This document shows positions 16,505 through 23,939 of a DNA stretch of 64,000 bases, piece after piece. Location: the NCBI GenBank assembly GCA_965203725.1, contig CBDBDH010000003.1, positions 124,001-188,000 on the forward strand, read 5' to 3'. The translations under genes were made by a program, and so were the position numbers. This stretch comes from WTFY01 sp965203725. Lineage in GTDB: Bacteria > Pseudomonadota > Gammaproteobacteria > UBA4575. Each line of letters begins with the position of its first letter. Position 1 is the first letter of the stretch. The notes under the pieces were generated by a model that saw nothing but the letters and a program-made list of their open reading frames with translations, had not been told where the DNA came from and searched no databases.

Positions 16505-16742
16505 CTATCCAAGCTTGCGCTCAATCGGATCGATATCATCGGCAAGCAGCTTCAGGTATTCACTACGCTTGGAACGTGCCTTAGCAAGAGTAATGACAGG
16601 GTATTCGCCGAGGATGTCAGCGGCACGTTTTTTGGTGAAAGGCCTGTAATAGTTAAAGAGCCATACCTTGTAGCCACTGGGCTTGATCTTGAGGTATAGG
16701 CCTTTCCCGTCTTAGGCTATAGGGTTTGTCCTTAGGCTTAGC
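16505..16742 (-). pseudogene. Relic of an ssrA-type integrase (N-terminal domain)
   Basis: The minus strand codes for KPKDKPYSL then, after a two-base loss, DGKGLYLKIKPSGYKVWLFN, YYRPFTKKRAADILGEYPVI and TLAKARSKRSEYLKLL up to TAG 16505-16507. This aligns with residues about 15-85 of the intact integrase at 35045-36286 (DGKGLYLKVKPSGYKVW, LGEYPVLTLAKARGKRNEY). Only the N-terminal DUF4102-type domain remains. The DNA above it (16743-16830) repeats the integrase promoter motif GTAATACGCTC...AGAGTATTACTAAAA. The rest up to 17054 is AT-rich with no gene. Confidence 0.85.
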
Positions 16743-17054
16743 ATTTTAGTAATACGCTCCTAAGGAAATACACTCCGTAGTACTAAGAGTATTACTAAAA
16801 TTGTCAGGCATTTACTCGGGCAATACAGCAAATTGGTCTGACTTTATCCGCAGACGAGGGCACCTGTACCTGTATGTCGTTAATTTGGGACTGCATCTTT
16901 AGTTGCAGATGCGGCATTTATCGAGCAATACGTAACTATATAAAATTGTATAATAATCCTATTTTATAAATATTTTATGTGTTTTTATATAGTGCTATAT
17001 AAATTTACGTGGTAATATCTAAAAACAACAATAATTTGTATTTTAGTATAGTTC

Positions 17055-17843
17055 ATGGCTGAAACACCTTCTACAAGACAGAAACGCTTAGCAGCACTAT
17101 CACGTGGGACATCCGGCACGATCCGGATTGCTGATGCTATGCATGTCCTTGAAATAGAACGCCAGCATGCGTCCAGATTACTGGCTGGATGGCATAAGCA
17201 AGGGGTGATCCGTCGTGTTGCGCATGGTTTGTATGTTCCAATCCAGCCATCAGCAATGGGGCAAACACAGGTGCTTGAAGACCCTTGGGTACTTGTACCG
17301 GAGCTATATAGACCAGGACATGTTGGCGGTTGGAGTGCATTGGAGTATTGGGAGCTGACGGAGCAGCTTTTCAGGTCAATCTGTGTACTCACCCACAAGC
17401 GCGTTACGAATATAAAAACTGTTCATCAGGGTGTTGGATTTTTCATCAAGCATATTCCTGAAAAGCATTTGTTTGGCACAAAAACCATATGGAGAGGAAA
17501 TACGAAGATACAAATATCGGACCCGTATAAAACGATTCTGGATTGTATTGATGATTTGTATCTGGGCGCAGGGCTACCGCATGTAACCGATTGCCTGATT
17601 GAGTTTGCGAAGGTATTTGATAAACCAAGCGATCTTGATGCGCTGCTAGGCCATGCCATTCAGATCAACAACGGAGCGCTTTTCAAGAAACTGGGTTACC
17701 TTGCTGAAAAACTTGAATTCAAGCCTTCATTTGTTGATCAATGCAGGAAGAGGCTGACTTCGGGCTACGCTACCCTTGACAAGAGTATAAAGAACCGCCG
17801 ATTGGTCACACGGTGGAATCTGTGGGTGCCACAGCAAGGATGA
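17055..17843 (+). CDS. abiEi: AbiEi-family antitoxin / regulator
   Basis: 262 residues with an N-terminal winged helix (IADAMHVLEIERQHASRLL...GVIRRVAHGLYV) and a C-terminal AbiEi domain (YRPGHVGGWSALEYWELTEQ, KTILDCIDDL). In AbiE systems this protein represses its own operon and counteracts the nucleotidyltransferase toxin encoded next. The toxin gene starts at 17845, one base after the stop, but is truncated, so this is now probably an orphan antitoxin. The AT-rich DNA in front would hold the autoregulated promoter. Confidence 0.85.
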   Translation: MAETPSTRQKRLAALSRGTSGTIRIADAMHVLEIERQHASRLLAGWHKQGVIRRVAHGLYVPIQPSAMGQTQVLEDPWVLVPELYRPGHVGGWSALEYWELTEQLFRSICVLTHKRVTNIKTVHQGVGFFIKHIPEKHLFGTKTIWRGNTKIQISDPYKTILDCIDDLYLGAGLPHVTDCLIEFAKVFDKPSDLDALLGHAIQINNGALFKKLGYLAEKLEFKPSFVDQCRKRLTSGYATLDKSIKNRRLVTRWNLWVPQQG

Positions 17844-17844
17844 G

Positions 17845-18114
17845 ATGATTAGTAGAGACGAAATGATGGCCATCGCTGGCGAAACTGGTTTGATACCCCA
17901 TGTGGTAGAGAAAGATTATGTACTCGGTTGGCTGCTTGCTGCCATTAACCGAAATCCGGCTTTGTCCCAATCGTGGGTGTTTAAAGGCGGAACGTGTTTG
18001 AGGAAGTGTTACTTTGAAACCTACCGATTCTCTGAAGATTTGGATTTCACACTTCAGGATGAGACACATTTCAAAGAAGAATCCTTGCCGTCAAAAGACA
18101 TTTGTTTTGGGTAG
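17845..18114 (+). pseudogene. Truncated AbiEii nucleotidyltransferase toxin
   Basis: The frame codes for 89 residues. It keeps the AbiEii N-terminus (VVEKDYVLGWLLAAI) and the nucleotidyltransferase signature FKGGTCLRK followed by RFSEDLDFTL, then runs out at a stop after 89 residues, where AbiEii toxins normally have about 300. The complete homologue is at 58920-59831. The active C-terminal part is gone, so the toxin should be dead. Confidence 0.85.
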
Positions 18115-18392
18115 ATCACGATTTTTAGGTTCCTCTTTGGCCAGAAGGGCTGCTTTGATGAGGCGTTGTGGGAATCCACGATTCCGTTTCTCATCGAGGT
18201 GAGAGACTGGGCAAGACTGCCAGAGCGGTTTCATCGGGAGATCGAGCGGAACCATTTGATCTTGCTCAGAGGGAACACGACCGTGCAACCGATGTATAGG
18301 TAAAATGCCTTGGTCCATCTTCATAGGGCTCTGGCGACGGACTTTACAGCCATGAGTCGGGCAGCCCGGGCTTGGATGGCGGCTCACAGAAG
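18115..18392. other. Remnant DNA between AbiE relic and Fic gene
   Basis: A plus-strand frame ending at TAA 18301-18303 reads FLFGQKGCFDEALWESTIPF and REIERNHLILLRG, which looks like protein but has no start and no family that I can name. It is probably a fragment of a gene removed by the same rearrangement that cut AbiEii. Confidence 0.3.
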
Positions 18393-19496
18393 CTACTGCT
18401 CTGCGATCGAGTAACTCGTACTGCGTCCTCCGCCAGGGTCTTTCCTGAGAGCGCCACGTTCAACCAGATCCTTGATGTCGCGCGATGCCGTGTCCTGTGA
18501 GCATTTCGCGATCCTGGCCCATTTTGAGCTGGTCAACTTGCCCTTGAAGCCGTCGAGCAGCTTGTTCATCACTTTGATTTGCCGCTGGTTGAGGGGCTCT
18601 TTTGCGAACCGATCCCAGAGCCTTGCCTTGAACATGACGGCATCGAGGGTTTCCGCGCTCCTTTCGATGGCCCGCTGTAGGCATCCAAGGAACCACTCCT
18701 GCCAGCGCGTAACGTCCATGTCGCCCTTCTGCGTCCATTCGAGAACATGGTAGTAGTCCTGGCGTTCGACCCTGATTTGGGAAGACATGCTGTAAAAGCG
18801 TTGTCGGGTCTTCTCTGAGCGTGCAAGCGCCATGTCCGCGATCGCGCGGGTGATGCGGCCGTTTCCATCGTCAAACGGATGGATCGTTACAAACCACAAG
18901 TGTGCCAGCGCGGCAACGAGCAGCGGATGCACATCTCCAGGGTTGGCAAACCACGCCAGGAATCGCGCCATCTCATCTGCGATGCGCTTAGCCGGCGGAG
19001 CCTCGTAGTGGACTTTTTCGCGACCTATCAGCCCTGATACAACCTGCATCGGTCCGTTGCTGTCATCACGCCAGGCGCCGATCACAATTTTGGCCATGCC
19101 GCTGCGACCTGTGGGGAAGAGGGCGGCATGCCAGTTATGAAGGCGTTCCTCAGTCAGCGGCTGATCAAATTTCTCGGCTGCATCGAGCATCATCTCGACG
19201 ACGCCTTCAACGTCCCGGTCCGCCGGCACAAGCCCAGCGATGTCTATTCCGAGTCGACGGGCGATGGAGGATCGAACCTGGTCCGGGTCGAGCTGCTCGC
19301 CTTCGATCTCGCTCGACTTGCTGACATCTTCTGTCAGGGTTCGCAGATGGGCTTCATTTCTCAGATCAAAACCCAGGGCTTCCATTCTGCCCTGCAGACG
19401 ACCCTGTTCATGGGATACTGTGGCCAGCAGTTTTGAAAGCTGCACCTGGTCCCATGTGAAATTTGGCCATTGGTCCCTTTCCCAGAGGTAAGGCAT
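18393..19496 (-). CDS. Fic/DOC family AMP-transferase-type protein
   Basis: 367 residues. N-terminal domain of the DUF4172 type (MPYLWERDQWPNFTWD, LLATVSHEQGRLQGRM), inhibitory motif S-S-E-I-E-G at about 61-66, intact Fic motif HPFDDGNGRITR beginning at His206, and a C-terminal winged helix (SKWARIAKCSQDTASRDIKDL). All catalytic residues are present, so target AMPylation (or similar NMP transfer) is expected, restrained by Glu65. It is a stand-alone gene in the island cargo and the intact counterpart to the degenerate Fic at 3.8 kb. Confidence 0.9.
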   Translation of the reverse strand: MPYLWERDQWPNFTWDQVQLSKLLATVSHEQGRLQGRMEALGFDLRNEAHLRTLTEDVSKSSEIEGEQLDPDQVRSSIARRLGIDIAGLVPADRDVEGVVEMMLDAAEKFDQPLTEERLHNWHAALFPTGRSGMAKIVIGAWRDDSNGPMQVVSGLIGREKVHYEAPPAKRIADEMARFLAWFANPGDVHPLLVAALAHLWFVTIHPFDDGNGRITRAIADMALARSEKTRQRFYSMSSQIRVERQDYYHVLEWTQKGDMDVTRWQEWFLGCLQRAIERSAETLDAVMFKARLWDRFAKEPLNQRQIKVMNKLLDGFKGKLTSSKWARIAKCSQDTASRDIKDLVERGALRKDPGGGRSTSYSIAEQ

Positions 19497-19500
19497 TCGT

Positions 19501-19594
19501 AATCTCCGTATTTATTGAGGAGATTATGAGGGCTTTTCTTCGCAAAAGCAAATAAAGTCCGCATATTTTGCGTAAAATAGACGGTCTAATCTCC
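19501..19594. promoter_or_regulatory. Inverted repeat upstream of Fic
   Basis: AATCTCC (19501-19507) and GGAGATT (19519-19525) form a 7-bp inverted repeat just upstream of the Fic start; a third AATCTCC is at 19588-19594. A candidate operator for the Fic protein's C-terminal winged helix or another regulator. Confidence 0.4.
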
Positions 19595-19790
19595 GCAAGC
19601 ACAGTTATTTCTTCTGGTCTTAGTCCCAGCGGCAAGGCACCTTGAGGGTCACAAGTGACACTGAAAGGACCCCCCTTTTGTGTAGAACTGTATTGCTGGG
19701 TCAGGTCGCAAGGAATTCAGCCATCTTGATTGCGGGATAGGCATGATCCATATATTTTTACTGATAAGAATATATTCCAGATCGTGCATC

Positions 19791-20066
19791 ATGACGAATC
19801 CTGCAACAGCGGTTTCAACAACGAAAATGTCCTCCAAGGGCCAGGTGGTGATTCCCGAGCAAATCCGGGAACGGCTGTCGCTTGAACCTGGCTCCCAGTT
19901 TGTAGTGGTGGGCGACAGGGATGTCGTAATCCTGAAACGGATTGCTGCACCAGCACCGGATGAGTTCGATGGCCTGATCAGGAAGGCTCGTTCGCAAGCC
20001 AAGTCTGCAGGGCTGAAAAAATCGGATATCCAGCATGCAGTTCAGCAAGCCCGAGGCAGGAAGTGA
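19791..20066 (+). CDS. AbrB/SpoVT-fold antitoxin (orphan)
   Basis: 91 residues from ATG 19791 (MTNPATAVSTTKMSSKGQVV). The segment KMSSKGQVVIPEQIRERLSL and GSQFVVVGDRDVVILKRI is the swapped-hairpin AbrB DNA-binding domain seen in VapB/MazE-type antitoxins. The C-terminal tail (residues 55-91) is charged and would wrap the toxin. The toxin is missing: the GTG overlapping the stop begins MRVIL, the usual start of a PIN-domain VapC, and then stops. So only the antitoxin survives. Confidence 0.85.
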   Translation: MTNPATAVSTTKMSSKGQVVIPEQIRERLSLEPGSQFVVVGDRDVVILKRIAAPAPDEFDGLIRKARSQAKSAGLKKSDIQHAVQQARGRK

Positions 20067-20104
20067 GGGTTATCCTGGCCCCAAGGAAAAGCACCCCTCT
20101 GTGA
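20063..20104 (+). pseudogene. Vestigial start of a PIN-domain (VapC-like) toxin
   Basis: GTG 20063 overlaps the antitoxin stop (GTGA) and reads MRVILAPRKSTPL then stop. PIN toxins often begin M-R-V-(I/V)-L-D-T-N. Only five residues match, so this rests mainly on position and overlap. Confidence 0.4.
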
Positions 20105-20126
20105 CTTAGAGGAATAGACAATACCC

Positions 20127-20501
20127 ATGGAAGCATCCATTCCTGATTTTGACATTATGCTGCCTGCCACCCTGTTCTACATCTGCCGGCTTGAAAACCA
20201 GCGATGGGCCCGGGTCAGGTCACGGGGCATGAGAGGCGAAAGCGTGCTGGCCGGTGCGTTCGTAGACTGGACCTACTTCCTGTCTTTATTATTCTCATGG
20301 GCATTTCTGATCGCTTTTGGAATTGAGTTCGGGATCGCATCGGCTGTTGCCTTGCTTACTTTGGTCGTGGTTCTGGGTTTCGTTTATTCCGGAATCTCAA
20401 CACTACTCATGGAGGGAGAAAGTATTGTTGTCTGGATGCTCGGAACCGTTGGGGTCTGGCCCACGGGTATTTGGTTATCCACGAAACTGTCTTGGTTCTG
20501 A
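20127..20501 (+). CDS. Small membrane protein, unknown function
   Basis: 124 residues with three probable membrane segments (about residues 48-68, 69-88 and 100-120: YFLSLLFSWAFLIAFGIEFG, ASAVALLTLVVVLGFVY, VWMLGTVGVWPTGIWL). ATG 20157 is an alternative start. I recognise no family. It lies between the orphan antitoxin and HigBA. Confidence 0.5.
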   Translation: MEASIPDFDIMLPATLFYICRLENQRWARVRSRGMRGESVLAGAFVDWTYFLSLLFSWAFLIAFGIEFGIASAVALLTLVVVLGFVYSGISTLLMEGESIVVWMLGTVGVWPTGIWLSTKLSWF

Positions 20502-20581
20502 CAGGCAGAAGGACTCAGCTGTAGGCCCTGTTTCGGCACTTACGGATATTACTTCCCACATTACTATTATCTGATGAGCTA

Positions 20582-20598
20582 TTTACGGATAACGTAAA
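20582..20598. promoter_or_regulatory. Palindromic operator candidate for higBA
   Basis: TTTACG (20582-20587) and CGTAAA (20593-20598) form a perfect inverted repeat 20 bases before the higB start; HigA antitoxins bind such palindromes to repress their operon. Confidence 0.55.
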
Positions 20599-20618
20599 AC
20601 CTACTATAGTCTGAGTAC

Positions 20619-20897
20619 ATGATCCGAAGCTTTAAGGACCGTGACACAAGGCGCTTCTTTGAAGGTCATCGAATTGCAGCATTCCATGGATTTACTGCAC
20701 AGGCGACACGACGACTGACCTTGTTGGACAATGCCGAATCACTGATGGATCTCTTGGCTTTGCCAAGCAACCGGCTGGAAGCGCTGCGAGGAGACCGTGT
20801 CGGGCAATACAGCATTCGGATCAATGCTCAATGGCGCATCTGTTTCCGGTGGGAAGATGACGGGCCATATGACGTCGAAATCGTGGATTATCATTGA
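20619..20897 (+). CDS. higB: HigB-type toxin (RelE superfamily)
   Basis: 92 residues, the usual size. The sequence IRSFKDRDTRRFFEG, RRLTLLDNAESLMDLLALP, GQYSIRINAQWRICFRW and the VEIVDYH end are classic for the plasmid-maintenance killer family, ribosome-dependent mRNA interferases. The conserved basic residues and C-terminal His are present, so the protein looks functional. Toxin-first order with the antitoxin 12 bases downstream is the rule for higBA. Confidence 0.93.
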   Translation: MIRSFKDRDTRRFFEGHRIAAFHGFTAQATRRLTLLDNAESLMDLLALPSNRLEALRGDRVGQYSIRINAQWRICFRWEDDGPYDVEIVDYH

Positions 20898-20909
20898 GAG
20901 GATCTGGAC

Positions 20910-21215
20910 ATGAATGCAGTAAACAGAATGAGGCCTGTGCATCCGGGCGAGATCCTGCGAGAGGAACTAGATGAGCTGGGGCTCTCGGCCAATGCGCTTT
21001 CCAAGGCACTCGGAGTGCCCGTGAACCGGGTGACGATGATCCTCAACGGGCAGCGAGGGGTGACGGCCGACACCGCCTTGCGACTGGCACGTTACCTCGG
21101 TACCACGCCCCAGGTCTGGCTGAACTTACAAAAGACCTGGGAACTGCGCTGTGCTGAAATTGAAACGAGCCAGGCAATCAACAAACGCGTAAAGCCCAGG
21201 CAGACCGCAGCATAG
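20910..21215 (+). CDS. higA: HigA antitoxin
   Basis: 101 residues with an XRE helix-turn-helix (LSANALSKALGVPVNRVTMILNG) preceded by the family signature RPVHPGEILREELDELGLS and followed by the GTTPQVWLNLQ segment. It should neutralise HigB and autorepress from the palindrome at 20582-20598. Both genes look intact. Confidence 0.93.
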   Translation: MNAVNRMRPVHPGEILREELDELGLSANALSKALGVPVNRVTMILNGQRGVTADTALRLARYLGTTPQVWLNLQKTWELRCAEIETSQAINKRVKPRQTAA

Positions 21216-21344
21216 TACGGCAAAGGATAGCCAATGCCCGTTTCCGGTTTTGAGCCGCTCATCCTTACGGTACTTAAAGCCCTGGCTGATGGTGAAGAAG
21301 TTTCGGTTTTTGAAAATTGGCCACCAAAGTTTACAAGACTATGA

Positions 21345-21600
21345 CCTATGTTTGCTTGGACCAGATGTGTTTGACCTTTGTGTCGCTGAGAGGCCAGCAA
21401 GTATCTGGTATTTAATGTAATACGCTGTTCAAAAATTTGCTCCGTATTACTAAGAGTATTACTAAAACTGCCAGATTTTACAACACAGTTTCGTACGTCA
21501 CAGGACTTCAGTATTCCATAAGATACTGAATATTTGGATATTATAGGATGATATAGGACGTTATCGGATGTCTCAGTGGTGGGGCGGCGGGAATCAAACT
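21345..21600 (-). repeat. Relic of integrase start, promoter and ssrA att sequence
   Basis: 21359-21480 repeats 36238-36360: GTGTCGCTGAGAGGCC, TTTAATGTAATACGCTG, TATTAC-TAGAGTATTAC and GCCAGATTTTACAA blocks. The integrase ATG is mutated (GGTAT instead of GGCAT on the plus strand). 21571-21597 (TCTCAGTGGTGG, GGCGGCGGGAATCAAAC) repeats the ssrA 3' end at 36447 with two changes, a decayed attachment site. The remaining bases to 21735 are AT-rich. Confidence 0.85.
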
Positions 21601-21735
21601 AGCACTGTATGCACTTGATTTAGTGGAGCTTTCCTGGCTGTAACAATGGCTAAGTATTACTTTCTGTATTACTAAAGAAAATTCTGTTTATGAATGAATC
21701 AATTTAACAATTCACCATCCACAGGCTAGGTACCA

Positions 21736-23625
21736 TTATTTCCATATCTCAACCTTAAGGTATGCACCTAATCCAGGCAAGCGGGTACGACGACTATTAA
21801 ATTGGTACCGGCTTTTGATTATCTTGCGAGTTTCTGCAAGTTGCGAAAAGGCAATTTCAGAACGCTGACGTTTCTTAGCTCCACTCTTGGCTTCGACAAC
21901 TGAAAGATACACAGACTGAGCGCCAATTTCGAGCATAGTTCCATCCCATTCATCCTTTTTCCGTCCAAAAGGGTCACGGATGACAAGTGGCTGGAGAAGT
22001 ACTATCACAAGCTTACCTGATGCACTGTTAGCTATACGCTTAAGTGCCTTTACCTCATGTGAACGAACCTTATCACCGAGAGTGTCTAGTTTTAAAATCA
22101 GATCGTCGATATGAGAGGTGATCTCATCAAATTGCTCTCCATGCGAATCTGTCAGTTTCCACGCGAGTGTGGAATCATCGCTGTGTTCTGAAGCTTCTTC
22201 AACTGTTGCAGTCCAACCATCTGGAATCAATGTTTCAATAAGTGTGGGAATAATTACTCGGAGATGTTGCCTCGAACGGTTCATTTGGAACTTAAGGGTG
22301 CGGCGCCGTGATGCTTCAACTCTTTCATGATCTCTTGTGTGAGTAGGTAGCATACGTCGGACTCTTTCTAGTGCGAATGCTTCGATTGCCCTAATTAGCC
22401 ACGTAATCAAACGATAGTATGTCTGACCTACTTGTTGGCCAGTAATATTTCGTGGTCTGTACAATACGTCTACGTGTGTTGAGCGTGAGAATGAGTTTTC
22501 ATCGATACAAACAAGACTGTTAGGCTTAACAGCAACCTCATTATTCAAGCGGATCACTCTAGCATGCCGATGTCTTCCCTCAAGCAGTCGTGACGAGAAT
22601 CGAGGAAATGTCAACCGAACTAAAGGTTTTAGGTCCGATGATTTGGGTCGGCCAAGGCCATCTGCCATAATTGATTCAAGCAACTGCCGACGCTTAATTG
22701 GTGTACCGCTCTGTTTGCGAAATCGCGTTAGTACTTTTCGTGTCCCAAAAATCTCATATGATCTTTGGGATGCGACAGCACGTGGGTGCAAATAGACCTC
22801 ATCTGCAACCCACCCTGCAGTAGACTCCAGTACATCGAGGAATCTCCTTAGACGTCGAGTGTGCATTGCTGATTCGGCAAGCTCTTGAATTGCAGGCATC
22901 AATTCTAATCGCACAGGAGAATGGGAGTGATATGTGTCTAGAGTAACCATTGCGAGTAGTTGAATGTGATGGGACATCAAGCGTAGTCTTACCAACTTAT
23001 CTCTCGCAGCAGAATTTGTGAAACTTAATGAACTAGGAATTAGGATCCTATTTCGGATCATTTGCCGAAAAAAATGCTTCCTCGGATCCTTAGGTCGCTT
23101 TTCCCGCAGTCGAAGCAGTGTCAACAAATATCGCGATTGCCGATCATTGTATTGTGCAATGACTTCGTTCGCCCATTCACTGAGATCCTGTTCCACGGCA
23201 CCAGATAAAAGCCAGTCTCTAAGGTCATCATTTTCTAATGCGCCGTTGAGCATTGCTCGCTCAGTGTTATAAGTCCAGTTTGGATGACCAACATTACTAA
23301 GGATCACCCAACACTTAAGGAGTTCTTCTCCACTGGAAATTTCTTTTGAAGCTCCGCTCAATTCAACTGAGTTGGAGAGAGCTAGATCTGGATTGTCTTT
23401 GTAAAGTTTCGCAACGAGCTGCGTTATTGCACACTGAAGAAGTACGTATTCCAGGCGCTTATGGTTTATACCCGTGAAGGCAACTGTAGCTGCACCAAGA
23501 TGGTCGATGCGACCTAGCCTCGCTAACTCTTCATCTCCGAAGTAGTTTACTAGTGCTTCGGACTCTTTGTGCAAATGAACCCGGAAGGCTCCAACTGCTG
23601 GTAGGTTCGTAAGAATTTCACGCAC
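21736..23625 (-). CDS. Nuclease-like protein of unknown family (possible defence gene)
   Basis: 629 residues, not recognised as a known family. The C-terminus has a PD-(D/E)XK-like pattern: DEWDG (about 558-562, Asp561), a hydrophobic strand SVYLSVVEAKSG with Glu578 and Lys580, then an Arg/Lys-rich helix. The N-terminal 130 residues recall HD-hydrolases (RIDHLGAATVAF, INHKRLEYVLLQ, ILSNVGHPNWTYNTER), but the key His-Asp pair reads Ser-Asn, so that domain would be inactive; this is a weak inference. The central part is Arg-rich and helical. It is alone between two integrase relics, AT-rich, and thus the only cargo of a small nested island. Confidence 0.55.
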   Translation of the reverse strand: MREILTNLPAVGAFRVHLHKESEALVNYFGDEELARLGRIDHLGAATVAFTGINHKRLEYVLLQCAITQLVAKLYKDNPDLALSNSVELSGASKEISSGEELLKCWVILSNVGHPNWTYNTERAMLNGALENDDLRDWLLSGAVEQDLSEWANEVIAQYNDRQSRYLLTLLRLREKRPKDPRKHFFRQMIRNRILIPSSLSFTNSAARDKLVRLRLMSHHIQLLAMVTLDTYHSHSPVRLELMPAIQELAESAMHTRRLRRFLDVLESTAGWVADEVYLHPRAVASQRSYEIFGTRKVLTRFRKQSGTPIKRRQLLESIMADGLGRPKSSDLKPLVRLTFPRFSSRLLEGRHRHARVIRLNNEVAVKPNSLVCIDENSFSRSTHVDVLYRPRNITGQQVGQTYYRLITWLIRAIEAFALERVRRMLPTHTRDHERVEASRRRTLKFQMNRSRQHLRVIIPTLIETLIPDGWTATVEEASEHSDDSTLAWKLTDSHGEQFDEITSHIDDLILKLDTLGDKVRSHEVKALKRIANSASGKLVIVLLQPLVIRDPFGRKKDEWDGTMLEIGAQSVYLSVVEAKSGAKKRQRSEIAFSQLAETRKIIKSRYQFNSRRTRLPGLGAYLKVEIWK

Positions 23626-23689
23626 AAGAGGACATGGATTTTTTGATCAGAAATTTTTTTAAGATAACCGGGTTTAAGTAAATATCTGC

Positions 23690-23830
23690 GTTCTCTTTTT
23701 TAATTTACTAATTGCTAAGGGTATTAGTAAAGCTGTTAGATTTTACAATATAGTCTTGTACACTATTAGATATCAGTATTCGATAAAAGACTGAATTTAA
23801 ATATGTTATAGAAGGAGTCATCGGCACAGC
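23690..23830 (-). repeat. Second relic of the integrase promoter region
   Basis: TACTAATTGCTAAGGGTATTAGTAAAGCTG, GATTTTACAATA and CAGTATTCGATAAAAGACTGAATTT (23706-23796) correspond block by block to 21452-21530 and 36330-36410. This marks another old junction between tandemly integrated islands. No gene in 23626-23939. Confidence 0.7.
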
Positions 23831-23939
23831 CGAGGGAATTCTAACGTTGCAAATCTCGTTGTTGACCCAGTACTACTGATTCATGCTTTACTTTGGTATC
23901 GCTTGTAGAGTTATGCGACATAGCTAAATGGGCACTAGA

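Noticed and set aside
16475..16699. Plus-strand 74-residue open frame
   Set aside because: It is antisense to the integrase relic, whose minus-strand translation matches the intact integrase.
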